From: Tieghemiomyces parasiticus
Taxonomy: Eukaryota; Kickxellomycota; Dimargaritomycetes; Dimargaritales; Dimargaritaceae
Assembly: GCA_027575765.1 (NCBI GenBank)
Contig: JANBPT010000566.1
Span: 1 to 30,587 of the forward strand
DNA: 30,587 nucleotides
Direction: 5' to 3'
The stretch's first letter is position 1. Every line of letters starts with the position of its first letter. The translations under genes were made by a program, and so were the position numbers. The notes under the pieces were generated by a model that did not search any database, was not told the DNA's origin, and saw nothing but the letters and a program-made list of their open reading frames with translations. Of the stretch, positions 1 through 10,866 are shown piece by piece.

Positions 1-264
1 ATTATGGACCCCGCTATCCACTATCCTCTATCGATTTTGCATTGTGCTTACGCCTTGTATAAACTCACAGCACTGTGCTCCATACGTGGCAATCATTCCG
101 TCTTAGATTTTCTCGCAAGCATCGCAGCCCAGGCTATACTCAAAAACCTTTTTTTTTACTAATCGCAAGTCTTGTATCCCTAGTATGATTAGACGTGGAG
201 GTCAAGCTTACATGATCAGGTAGCGGTAGGGAGCGGTGAATCTCCCGGAAAAAACCGCACTGGG
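1..264. other. Left edge, 3' flank of the exonuclease gene
   Basis: No gene is seen here. It is the downstream flank of the minus-strand exonuclease gene and contains a run of ten or so T residues near 150-158. I could not find a TTTATT (AATAAA on the minus strand) polyadenylation signal in it. Confidence 0.5.
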
Positions 265-3135
265 CTAGCAGAACGGGTTATGCGATTTACGAGCTATCTT
301 GGCCGGCCGGGCGCCTGTTGACCCTCTATTACGTGGTTCTGAACCGCCTCCAATGGTTTGCGGGCCCTGAAAACGGGACAAATCTGGCGTCTGACCAACG
401 TTTCCTCGCCTACCCTGTCCGCGGCTACCTCCCAAACCTCCACGTCCTAAACCCCCGCGACCCAACTCGATTCCCACACCCCCACGGCCCGTCTGGCTTC
501 GTTTGCCTCGGCCAAACAGCCCTGTGGGGGCCTTCAGACCTTGAGGGGTGTTGGGGTTGCGGAAGGCGTCCTGCGCTGCAACAATGTCCATCAGATCTAC
601 AACGGGTTTAGCCGGAGAATAACAGGTGGGGAGTTCCTCTCCTCCCGAGGTTTCCCCTCCTGTCGGTGGAGGGACCTTTACCTGATCTTGCGCCCCGATC
701 CGGGCCTCGGCTTTGGCGGCGGCCTTGGACGATAATGGGTGGTAGATCGCGCGCATCGATCGGTCACCGACGACCGACGGCAGTAAAGGCGGGGGCGTAG
801 GGGTTCCCACCGACGATGGTAATGGAAAATCAATCGTCATGCCCGAAGTGTATGCCGGATCACGACTGATCCGACCTGCGAGGTAACCGCCGCCTTCGGG
901 CTTTAGTGGTCGACGTTTGGTCGGATCAGGCTCCTTCGCGTACAGCTTGCGTAGGCTGCCCACCTGCGGGCTAGCTGGACCCGTGATAAGACAGGGCGCA
1001 CCAAGCGTGTTACGCTGTCGCTCTTCCTCGGTCAGGGAGGGGTAAACGGTAGTCAATACCTGGTCCAACCGGGCGAGGTCAATAAACGGTAGCAGCACCG
1101 CACCGTTAGCGTTCATCACGGGGCCATTCTGGTCCATACTGAACCGCTCGGGGTAATAGGCGATGAGCGGGGACTGTGGGTCGATCATTAGGTTAGCCAG
1201 GGCCGGTGGAAGGTGAGACCGGGTATTGGGGGGTAGAGCAGCCATGAGCTGAGCGAGTGGGGGGAGCGGCTTGCCGAGGTCAAACGTGACGGTGAATTTG
1301 AACATGCCTCGGAGGTCCTGGGCCAGCGGGGCATAGTAGTACGGATAGTACCACGTCCACGAGGGGCAGTCGACATAAAATGATTGGTATACCCAACATA
1401 GACCATTGAGGTAGGCTCGGCTCAGTGCTTTGAAAAATGTCGGGCCGTCTTTGATCTCCCGGAACCGCGTGCGATAGTACCATTCACGGCCGAGTTCTTT
1501 GCGGTGTGTCTCGTCGAGACGCGCGAACGGGCCAGGTTCTTCGGGTTCGGGTTCAAGCTGACACTTCAGCCAACCGTCCTCATCCGCCACTGCAGCGACG
1601 ACGGTGGGCTTGGTCGCCGGGATCTTGACGTCCGGGACCAGTGGTGGTTTCCGGTTAGCGTCGGCCTGGGCAGGTTCCACTTCAGACTTCGTCCCGACCG
1701 GTAGAGGGTGGCCGGGAAACGCCAAGTTCGGATTATGGGCCCAAACCAGCCGCAGCGGCTTTCCGTACTTCTTGGTGGCATACTGATCGAGGTCCTCTCT
1801 AAACAGTCTGGGAATCTGGGCCACCTCAAATTTAGCAATCTTGGCCAGAATTTCCTCCAAAAACACCAGATCTACCTCGCCGTTGGCACGGGTCAGGTAG
1901 GTCTGGCGCCGATGATAGACCTCCTGCCAAAATTTCATGAGCAAGGAGACCGCGTTACGCTGGACGACAAGGGCCGGTAGACTGGGTATGAAATCGTTGC
2001 CGAGGAGGCAGCACAGGAAGATCCAGTCGTCGATAGCACGGTCAGTCTGGAAGTTAGGCAATTGCTGCGGATAATGATAGAGCACACCGCCTAGGAACTC
2101 GCGGAGGGCGGCGATAGCTAGGCGCTGATATTGAGGGTACTGTCGCTTCGCCTGCGGTTGGTTTTGGGTTGATTGGACACGAGGCCGAAGCCGGTCCTCC
2201 TCCTCAACGTCATCGTAAGTGTCACCAGTCGGGTTCACATCTGACAAGAATGAGTTGTGCACCTCGCGGAGGAGAATCAGGTTCGGGTTGTGGGTTGCTA
2301 GGGCTAACAGGATCAGATCAGCGTCAGACCCACAAATAGCGTGGCAGGTCGTGGAGTCGTACCCTGGGCTGATCTGCTGCTGGCGGATAAACCCGGCGAT
2401 TTTGTTTTCGCCTTCGCCGGGAACTGCGGCATCGGAGATGATCACTTCGAGCCCGGCCCACTCGGGCCGGCTGTTGAGTCGCTCAGCAACATAGTAGCGC
2501 AGGGCCTCGCCGATGGTAACCATCAGTGTGGTCCCCGGCGCCAGCAGACCGGGCACTTTTGTAGACTCCCGACTGTTAACGCCAGTCCCGTGGTTCTGAG
2601 GGTTCAGGGCGAACATTTTATGGGAGGCTTGAAACCGGAGGCTGCGCTGGTGGTTCACCTTGGCCCGCGGGACCACACCATCCAGGGCCAGGTACAAGAG
2701 TCGACGCGGGCGGGCCATGGCGACAATGTAGTCCAGCTGGTCAAAAATGGCCTGGCATAGTCCTACATTGTCATTTTTCTGCAAATGGATGTTGAATGTA
2801 GGTGCGTTGGAGGGTTAAGGTGGTAGTCAGCGCTATTGGCATTGAAAAGGTAGGAAACGTCCACGTACTGATCAGAACCCTTGGGATGGCGAACCCACGG
2901 TAGAACCGTGCAAGTAAGCATAGGGAGGGGTACTTACCTTGGCGAGGTCGAAACAGTTGACCACAACACCATTGGTGTCAACATAGAGGTTATCTACTGA
3001 GACACCACACGGGGCCGGGCTGGACGGGTCGCCAAACACCGGTTTGCCTGCTTCGTCCAACGCCACGTCTGGCAGGTCCACCAGGGTTTTGCCATAGTTC
3101 TGCCGGAGCCAGTTGTAGAAGCCGCGGATACCCAT
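265..3135 (-). CDS. RAT1: Rat1/Xrn2-like 5'-3' exoribonuclease (divergent), two exons
   Basis: Exons are 3135-2938 and 2778-265; the 159-bp intron has a GTAAG donor and a TTTGCAG acceptor in phase 0, giving 903 residues. The start is the ATG opening with MGIRGFYNWL, matching the MGVPxFFRWL start of Xrn proteins. Xrn enzymes degrade 5'-monophosphate RNA processively; Rat1/Xrn2 acts in the nucleus in transcription termination and rRNA/snoRNA trimming. Catalytic acids are visible: Asp53 (NLYVDTNG), Asp99 (LDGVVPRAK), Glu188/Glu190 (PGEGEN), Asp218/Asp220 (SDADLI) and Asp328 (GNDFIPSLPAL). The AIDDWIFLCCLLGNDF block, the region near residues 535-555 (WYYPYYYAPL) and the FYPxxF-like YYPERFSMDQNG block fit Rat1 rather than Xrn1. 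No zinc knuckle is present. The tail (about 820-861) has GRGG repeats, followed by a basic KIARKS. Oddities: the usual DMNGIIH His is Val59, one Arg of QRSRRF is Leu113, and GEGEHK reads GEGENK. It could be the sole Rat1 of a divergent fungus or a paralogue. Confidence 0.88.
2779..2937 (-). other. Intron of the Rat1-like gene
   Basis: On the minus strand the donor reads AAG|GTAAGTA and the acceptor TTTGCAG|AAA. Joining them keeps phase 0 and connects CFDLAK to KNDNVGLCQ, which matches the spacing between the DxNG motif and the following helix in Rat1 proteins. A CTGAC branch-like site lies about 50 bases before the acceptor. Confidence 0.85.
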
Positions 3136-3712
3136 GGGCGACAGTGGTGCGGGGGCTGCTTGGCTGAGCTAGACCAAGTAGCCGGCGGAGGGGCGGGGGG
3201 ATTGAATTGGGCAGAAGAATGAAGGTGAGAAGCAATTAGCGATCTCAATACTGCCGAGGGCACATGCAAGTAAAAGAGTTGGGTAATGAGCTCCGTATCT
3301 GGTGCTGTACGAGGTTTTGGGCGACCTTGAGCCACCTCCCACCGAGCCCACTGCGGAAGCGAACTCGGAGGTTTGGCTCTTTATTTTTTTTCGACAAGCG
3401 CGGAAGATTTGATTACCTACCCGAGGTTATACCCCATAATCACCAGTAAATGGTATAGTCCAGCAGTGAGGGGGGGGGGAGGCAAAGGGGCTTTTTTATT
3501 ACCAAAACATTAGGCCCTCCGAATCTCACCAATTTATCATTACTTATGACAAGGTTTTAGGCCTATAGGTGGCTCCCTTTGAGACATAGATAGAAAGCCC
3601 CTGTTTTATTCTAATTAGAATAGGTAAGGCAACCCAACTGCACTTACAGAGGTGGGAAGACATGTCCAACATGGTAGAAGGTATGATAAAAATAAAGATA
3701 GGTACAACTAGC
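3136..3712. other. Spacer: exonuclease promoter side and XDH 3' flank
   Basis: Both neighbours are on the minus strand, so this spacer holds the 5' flank of the exonuclease gene and the 3' flank of XDH. No gene is seen. It contains a run of ten G residues at 3470-3479 and AT-rich stretches near 3490-3540 and 3600-3700. Confidence 0.5.
3605..3610 (-). terminator. Polyadenylation signal for XDH
   Basis: AATAAA on the minus strand, about 105 bases past the XDH stop codon. A second TTTATT on the plus strand occurs near 3495. The spacing suits a fungal polyadenylation signal; use of the site is inferred. Confidence 0.45.
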
Positions 3713-6700
3713 CTAGACACGGATGGCCCAGGGCTGCTTGCCCGCTTTGAGGGCCGAAGGAATGGTACAGCTCTGGGCGATAACATCCTGGCAGGCCATC
3801 CGCAGCGACTCAGCGGTGGCCGGGGCGTTCAAGATGACCGGGTTAGCACGGGCCATGGCCACCAACCGGTCATTGTCACCAGTCTCCCCGGTCAACGCCA
3901 CTGGGTTGGCCAGGTCCACCGGTCGAAGCCCTGCGGAAGTGGCCAGGGCCGGGTCGGCCCGTGCCGCCTTTATCGCATCACGCAGGGCAAATAGGACGCT
4001 GGTTCCCAAAAAGAACGGCGGCTCGCCGATGCCCTTACTGCTGCGGATGGTCTTGAGTTCCGTATACTGCAGATTGTGGAGGATCTGGACGCGGAAGTCG
4101 CGGGGAACGTCACGGAATCCGGGGATTTTGTAGTTACCCGGGCCGCGGGTGACCAGGGTTCCGTTGGGCATAAACAGGGTCTCCTCCATCGTGGCCCAAC
4201 CCATACCTTGAACGAAGGCGCCCTCGATCTGGCCGATATCAATGGCAGGGTTGATACTACGGCCCACGTCCATGGCAATGTCCGTGCGAAGGACCACGTG
4301 ATCACCCGTAAGCACATCCAGTTCGACCTCGCATACCGCCGTGCCCATCGTGAAGTAGAAGAAAGGCCGGCCCGTCATCGTCTCCCAATTGAAGCCAATG
4401 TCGGGCGTCTTGTAAAACCCATTAGCCGACAGGTTGACGCGGTCAAAATAGGCCGCCTTGGCGAGGTCCTTGAACGCGGCCCCCGGCATGCGCTCGCGGA
4501 ACGCCCGCAGGCGGGCGTTGATTTGGTTGCAGGCGTCGAGGACGGCCATGCCGTTCAGGTCGCTGGACGCACTCGCGGCAGTGGGACTGGTGTTGATAAC
4601 CTTGTCCGTGGCTGTCTCGCTGATGTAGACATCGGCAAGCGGGACGCCGAGCTCCTCGGCGCAGATCTGCGCCATCTTGGTATGCAGGCCCTGGCCCATC
4701 TCGGTGCCGCCGTGGCTCAGCAGGATCGTGCCGTCAGTGTAAACGTGAACGAGCGCCGCGGCCTGGTTCATAAAAAGTGCGGTGAAGGAGATGCCAAACT
4801 TGGTGGGAACGAGGGCCAGGCCGCGCTTCTTCCACCGCGACGTGCGATTATAGACGTCGACGGCCGCACGGCGTTCGGCGAAGCGGCTGGACTGATGGAC
4901 GGCCGTCCAGGTCTGCGGGAAGTGCCAGTCGGTCAGCAACTGGCCAAAGTGGGTGGTCTGACCGGACGTATAAAAATTACGTTGCTGTAGGTCCTCGACG
5001 GGTAGGCCCAGCCGGTCGGCCACCTCGCGAATCAGACCCTCCATCACAAACATGCCCTGCGGACCACCAAATCCACGGAAGGCTGTATTAGAGTGGATGT
5101 TGGTGCGACACACCTTGCCTGTGACGCGCATGTTGGGCACGTAGTAGACGTTGTCCACGTGGGTCATGGCGCGCTCCAGGACGGCCAGGGAGAGATCAAG
5201 GGAGTGTCCAGCGTTGTTGAAGAAGTCTACGGCTAGAGCCGTGAACTTGCCGTCCGCAGTAAAGCCGGCCTTCCAACGACCCAGGAAGGAGTGGCGCTGA
5301 CCGCTAGTGATCATATCCTCGTCGCGGTCCAGCATGCACCGCACGGGTCGGTTGAGGTGGTAGGCCGCTACAGCGAGGGCGCAGCTGAGCGGGGTGGCCC
5401 GGCTCTCCTTGCCGCCAAAGCCACCCCCGAGGCGTTTGGTGCGGCAAACCACGCGGTTGCTCGGGATGCCGAGGGCGTGTGCCACCGCATGCTGACCTTC
5501 GGTAGGACTCTGGGTACTCGAAAAGACTTCAAACTCGTCGTCCTCACCTTTCGGGACCACTAGGCTGGCCTGGGTTTCGAGGTAAAAATGCTCTTGACCG
5601 CCGACCCGATACTCGCCTTCGAATACGCGGTCGGCCTCGGCGAAACCGGCCCCGACGTCGCCGCGCTCCAGGAGCCGCTTGAAATCATAGAACGATCCAT
5701 GGGCGATGGCGTCGTCGATGGTCAGAATGGGGTCCTGAAGGTCGTACTCCACACGGACCAATTTAGCCGCCCGCTGGGCCGTCATCTGGTCTTTAGCCAC
5801 GATGAGGCCGAGAGGCTGACCCGCGAAGTTGACTTCGCCCTCGGAAAAGATGTGCTCGTCAGCCACGATGCCGCCAAATTTGTTGTCACCAGGGACATCA
5901 CGGTGGTCAAAGAAGCGGACTACACCTGGTAAGGCCAAAGCGGCGCTGGCGTCAATACTTACGACCACGGCCCGGGCAGGGGTAGCCAGTACGAGGGCCC
6001 CGTAGAGCTCACGGCTGTAAGGTGGAATGTCGTCCAAGTAGCGAGCCTCGCCGGTGACCTGTTTGAGTCCGCTGAGGTGCGGCACGGCCTGGCCTACGAC
6101 CGCTGACTCCTGAACGGGTCCATAGTACTGAGCGCCGCGCGACGGTTCACGGAGTAGTTCCCGGGTGACGTCGACCTGGTCTGCGGCATAGCCTCCGACA
6201 TTTAACAGACTGGACACCTCGTGCCAAAACTTAAAAACAAAACTGGTCGTCAGGGCCAAGCGGTACTCAGCCATGCCGCCGGGGACGGTGTAATCCAACC
6301 GGAACTCATCTCGAACTGCATCGAGAAGGTGATCCAGACCTACCGGGTCGCCCAGAGTCTGGCCGATAAGGACCTGAGCCGCGGTCTTGGCCTGCACGGA
6401 CGTCGGGGCCATCCCGCCAAAGGCAAGTCGGCAGTCTCGAACCACCCAACCAGGGGTCGTCGCCGCTGTTCGGACCTCTAGGTCGACAAACAGGCCGGCA
6501 TTGACGATAGCGATATCGTCATCCTTGCGCTTGGCCTGTTTATAGGCTCGTACATACTGGCCCGGTCGCGTAAAGGGGATGTAAACCGCGGTTAGCACCT
6601 CGTGTGGCGCCAGGGCGGTCCGACGGTAACCCAGGAAGAATTCGGTGATAGGGACCCGACGCGGCTCGGCCCCACTGGCTTGAAGGGTAAGGATCGCTCC

Positions 6701-8297
6701 GCAGGCCAACAGGACTGGATTGAGATCGGAGATCGGTGAAGCAGTGGCAATATTGCCGGCCAGGGTGGCCACGTTACGGATCTGGCGGCCGGCAAACCAC
6801 TTTAGGTTGGCTAACAACGCCCGGAACCCTTCAGTGTGCTCGGCCGCTTGGCTGGAAACTAAGCGCCGCAGTTCATCTTCAAAGATGCTGAGGGTGATGT
6901 TGGCCCCAAAGATTACGCCGTCGCCTAAACGGCAGGGCCCGGGTCAGAGTGAAGAACAAGGTTTAGTAAGTTTCCTTAGAGCCCGATAAGGCCTACCAAA
7001 GGTATGATGGCATGGAATTATGCGACTAGGTCAACATTTAACTTACCCAATACCTCCACGGTCTGCAACTCTGGGATGTCGCCCACGTAGACACGAATCG
7101 GGTATGGCTGGCTCTTGAACTTGGTCTCGATGCCTACCTCGGTGTTGCCCGCGAGCAGCTTACAGTCCGGGTGGTCACGCTTTAGCTGCAGCAAGTGAGT
7201 CAGCGTTACCGGGCGGTGAAAGGCCTCGCACACTTCGCCACGAAATACGTGCGGCGGTCTGCCTCCTTGTGCGACGGAATCGCCCTCGTTTCCGGTGGCG
7301 GAGCCGCCAGATCGAACGTAGTCCACGAGGGCAGTGGGGAAGGCCAGATCCTGCGAGGGGTCGTAGGGTCGGAACTTCAGGCCGGCAGTCGTGTCGATGG
7401 GGTGCAGGTCCTCAATGTCGGCCAGCTTGGCCTGATCCCCGGCTGCGCAGGCACTGCGTTCGTCGGCCGAGCAGCTGGTACGGCCGCAGCCGTGGGCCCC
7501 GGGGCAGGCGTGACCCGCCGCTTCACCCAGGTCCGGGGTGACCTGCGGAACCACGAAGGTCTTGGCGGCGTCCAGGATGGGCCGGTAGCCCGTGCAGCGG
7601 CACAGGTTACCGTCGAAGGCCTCCTCGACGTCGTGCACGGCGGGGGTCGGGTTGTTGCGCAGCAGGGAGTATAGTGACATGGCGATACCGGGCGTGCAGA
7701 ATCCGCACTGCGATCCATGCATCAGGGCCAGCCGTTCCTGGATGGGGTGGGGTGCCTTGGCGGTACCGATCCCCTCGACGGTGATGACCTGCTTGCCGTC
7801 CAGGGTGCACAGCGGGAGCAGACAGCCGTTGGCGGAGTGGTGCGTAACCTTGCCCGCCGCAGCATGCCAGGCAGCCACGACGACGGTACAGGCGCCTTGG
7901 CGGGTGACGTCGGGGTGGTGAAAACAGTGGTCGGTTAGGAGAATTAAAGGGAACCCGAACAGCCTAGGGCGCCGGACAGTGGGTGGCCCAATAGCAGTCA
8001 CAAATGTCGGATACCGCGGTCGACAGGGCACCCTGCGCTGAAGTTGCTATTGGGGATATCTGCGTGTAAGAGCCCCGGGGACTTACCACACCCGCCTTCG
8101 GCGCAACCTAGCTTGGTGCCGGTGAAGCCTTCCTGGCGTAGGAACTGGAGAACGGTGAGCTCAGGCGCGGGGTGGTCGAGCGTAAATGGGGTGGTGTTGA
8201 CATAAAAGTGGAGGCGGCCGGACGGGATGGGCGAGGGGTCCGGCGTTGCACCAACGCCCGAACCGGAGAGGGTACCGGGCGAAGGGTTCATCAACAT
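3713..8297 (-). CDS. XDH: Xanthine dehydrogenase (purine hydroxylase), three exons
   Basis: Exons are 8297-8087, 7895-7047 and 6924-3713, giving 1423 residues. XDH oxidises hypoxanthine to xanthine and xanthine to urate with NAD+ and is usually cytosolic. The N-terminal [2Fe-2S] cluster uses Cys65, Cys70, Cys73 and Cys95; the second uses Cys134, Cys137, Cys169 and Cys171. A Cys-containing linker (ACPGAHGCGRTSC) precedes the FAD domain (LLAGNTEVGIETKFK; GNIATASPISDLNP; FFLGYRRT). The molybdopterin domain keeps Glu860 (GGFGGKES), Arg938 (LERA), Arg970 and Phe972 (FRGFGGPQG), FGISF at 1063-1066 and Glu1321 (GIGEPPFF), which by alignment from memory match bovine Glu802, Arg880, Arg912, Phe914, Phe1009 and Glu1261. 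The end PWAIRV resembles PWSLRV of animal XDH. The two purine-orienting residues (Glu860, Arg938) favour XDH over aldehyde oxidase. The start is the first ATG after a non-ATG extension; a second ATG lies two codons on. No SKL-type peroxisomal signal is seen. Confidence 0.96.
6925..7046 (-). other. XDH intron 2
   Basis: Donor GTAAGT, acceptor CGTTTAG, with a TACTAAAC branch-like sequence on the minus strand. The joint splits a Gly codon (G|GC) and yields VEVLGDGVIFGANITL, which continues the XDH FAD domain without gap. Confidence 0.9.
7896..8086 (-). other. XDH intron 1
   Basis: Donor TGTG|GTAAGT and acceptor CGCCAAG|GC. The joint splits a Gly codon inside the first iron-sulfur motif and gives GCAEGGCGACTVVV, exactly the expected CxxxxCxxC spacing. 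A CTAAC branch-like site precedes the acceptor. Confidence 0.88.
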
Positions 8298-8410
8298 CTT
8301 AGACTCAGAGGATGCCGATGGCAATGTGTAGGCAGGGGTGGCGAATGTCGTGCGTGCGACGAGACAGGACTACGTGTGCTTAAGGTACACGAATAGTACA
8401 AAGAGTATGG

Positions 8411-8416
8411 TTATCT
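8411..8416 (-). promoter_or_regulatory. Candidate GATA-factor site upstream of XDH
   Basis: AGATAA on the minus strand, 114 bases before the XDH start, fits the HGATAR site of AreA/Nit2 nitrogen regulators, which are known to control XDH in Aspergillus. The motif is short, and a few are expected by chance in a spacer this size. Confidence 0.2.
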
Positions 8417-8882
8417 TATGTAGGAGTCAGCATAAAGTGACGCTGGACGGTAGTAGTTGGGGGTTAACGAGGGCTACGGTAGAAACTGGGTTCGTAGAAA
8501 CGCAAGAAATTGGAGCAGTAATAAAAATGGAGTTACATGGCGAAGTTGAAATTGGGTCTTCAGGCCTCGACCGGATAATACTGGGTCGCTATTTAAACTC
8601 GGGCAGCGTATAGCCATCTGACCTCCGAACGAATAGCCAGGATAGCCCCAGAGGTCGATTGCGCAGTATGGGAGGACCCCTGACGCCAGACATCGCGCCG
8701 AAAGGGGTCAGAACTGTGACTGTGAGTGGGGGACAGAGAATTCAGGCTGGTCAGCAGGTGCGGAACGCCCCCCGTCTTGACTCTGATTGAGGCCTTGTGA
8801 CCGCTGCGGTGTGCGGTGTACAGCACCCTCTTTAGGATCGCAAGGATCTCCGGCCACTTAGGAAGCTACGGATCAGCGGCCA

Positions 8883-8897
8883 CCGATAGGGGATCGG
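8883..8897. promoter_or_regulatory. Everted CCG/CGG repeat upstream of XDH
   Basis: CCGAT, five bases, then ATCGG form a perfect 5-bp inverted repeat with everted CCG and CGG triplets nine bases apart. Zn2Cys6 dimers bind paired CGG triplets. It lies about 590 bases upstream of the XDH start. It is not the TCGG-N6-CCGA site of UaY, which I did not find in this spacer. Confidence 0.15.
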
Positions 8898-10679
8898 TTC
8901 GACAGATGCCTGATAGAGGGCCTGGGCAGTCGGGGAGCTGAGATCTTAGCGGTAGACGTGCTGTCAGTGGCGAACGAAACGGGCGAGCTTTTGTGTGGCA
9001 GAGTCGGTTTGAAGGGATGGTGAAGCGTAGGTGGGAAAATGGAAGGCGGCCAGGATAGCAGCATGGCGCATGCGTAGCAGGAAAACGTCGGTTAGGGGTT
9101 ATCCGGGTGGTCGTGAGGACTGGGCAGTACAGCTCTGTAAACGACCATGGCAGAGAGGGACGGACGGCAAGGGTAATGCAACACATGAACGCCACGGTGA
9201 AAGGGCGGCAAGCCGGTGGTCGAAGTGAGGCGATGGCCATGGAGGCGTCGCGAGCAATGATATGGAGGACAAGGGCAGCCAGGTAATAACAGCGGCTGAC
9301 TTGCCAAGTGCCCAAGGTCATATTCCGCTGCTACAATAGAATGATACAGTCGCAAGGGCCAACCTGACAGTAAATGCCGTATTAATTAAGATTGAAAGTG
9401 AGAAAGCGATGGTTCCCTCAGTGGGTTGCGGGAGGAGAAGCGACCGTTGTGATTGCGGAGAAGTCGAGACCGAGAAGCATTGACAATCCAGATAACCTGG
9501 CCAGAGGGCGGCCAACCAGTCATAAACCAGGCGAGGTGTAGCTGGCGGAGAGCTGTACGTGTGAACGGAGATAGTGGATGACGCAGCGTGGTGTTCCCCT
9601 ATGCAATAAAACCATAATTAAAGTACAATGTGGTTATACCAATGAAGACGCCGGCTATAGCAGTAGGCGGAAGCAACCACACGCATACTGTTCATTGATG
9701 TGGTACATACCGACGAAAGGGGATCCGTTAATGGAAATCCACGGCCAGAGTGGCGGCGCTACCTGAACGGTTGGTTTGATAGAAGCATTCGGCGGTCGGA
9801 GAAACATTGGTCTGACCACTAACTCATAGGGCGTTCGTTATAAGGGCCAAAGGCAAAGACGGCCTTTTCGTCAACAAACGAAATCAAATGATCAGGAAAG
9901 TATCAGGTTGGCTGTCATCGAGGTGTTACCGGGCCTAGCCATTCTCTGTTAGCGAAGGGTTTTACTGACCCGACCTTTCGCCCCTACGAATATAGGTTCT
10001 ACTGCTAACCCGTTGGAGTAAATTATGGAGGAAATTGGACCTTGTGTAGCAACTAGAAAGCCATGGTGTATGGCATCCATACCTGGTAAGCTTTATACCC
10101 TACAGCCATAGGGGTAGTCTGTATCCATCAGTCGTCAATTTCTGCTAGTCATTTAGTTAATCCAACGGTCGCCCCATTGGCAGACGCCGAAGCGGGCCGT
10201 TTGCCCAATTCCAAAGCCTAATATGACTGTGATGGCTCATTAAACGGGCCACGCCAGACTTGTCAAGAGGCAACAGGGACCACGTCGACGTGCCGGGTAT
10301 TAACTGATCCACTAATGCCCACAAGATTGCTGCCATTATAATTGTGGTATCAGAGTCTGATATTCTAGGATCCCTGCCACACTGTGGTTATTTGAACCAT
10401 AACAGCCTTTCTGGCGGCAGTCGGAGTTTAAGCCTACACAGTCTTCCAGTCCTTACTTTTTCCGCATCTTCAGCGCAATCCCGCGGTCCAGATCCACTGG
10501 CCTCCAAGCCAGCCGCCCCTTCAGCCTGGTGCTCATTTCCCAATTGTAACTCGCTGTTTCGTTTATCGATTTCCCGTTCACAAGACTGTAATAACGGTTC
10601 CAGCCCATTTGCATTTCTCTCGCCACAGCACCCGCTATTTCTGACCGATCACTATATTCAACGCCCCAAGGAGTGGACT

Positions 10680-10866
10680 GTAAGCGCCTCTCGTTCCCTC
10701 GACCTCTCCGATATCGCATCACCCACCCCCTCCTAGCTTTGTCGTCCGTGTAGTAGCTCCAGGTCACCGGTGCCTGACCCGTCAACGTCCGCTGCGTAGC
10801 GTTCGGCTCTACCTGCCCCTCTCTCCTTTCACTAGTCTTTCAACACATTCCCTGCCCACCTTATCG
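10680..10866 (+). promoter_or_regulatory. Pyrimidine-rich leader before the nucleoporin gene
   Basis: The stretch just before the nucleoporin ATG is rich in C and T (for example CTCTCTCCTTTCACTAGTC near 10820-10840), as is common around fungal transcription starts and 5' leaders. I could not place a TATA box. Confidence 0.35.

Larger units (their letters stand above)
8298..10866. other. 2.6-kb spacer between divergent XDH and nucleoporin genes
   Basis: This spacer separates two divergently transcribed genes and probably holds both promoters. No open frame here begins with ATG, shows the GC-ending codon preference of the neighbours and resembles a known protein. The longest frame (minus strand, 8866-9321) has mixed codon use and no recognisable motif. 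No tRNA-like B box, RNA gene or transposon was found. Confidence 0.5.

Noticed and set aside
4076..4990. 304-residue open frame on the plus strand, antisense to XDH
   Set aside because: XDH is beyond doubt in this interval. The open antisense frame follows from strong G/C preference at third codon positions and matches no family.
7480..7530. Cys-rich insert in XDH as a possible new metal site
   Set aside because: Animal XDH also has a Cys-rich linker between the second iron-sulfur cluster and the FAD domain, so this is a family trait.
8866..9321. 151-codon open frame on the minus strand in the XDH-nucleoporin spacer
   Set aside because: Codon use is mixed, the translation is Pro/Leu/Cys/Arg-rich without motifs, and shorter frames overlap it on both strands.
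8298..10866. UaY-type site (TCGG-N6-CCGA) for purine induction of XDH
   Set aside because: Each TCGG I could find in the spacer was checked for CCGA six bases on; none fits.
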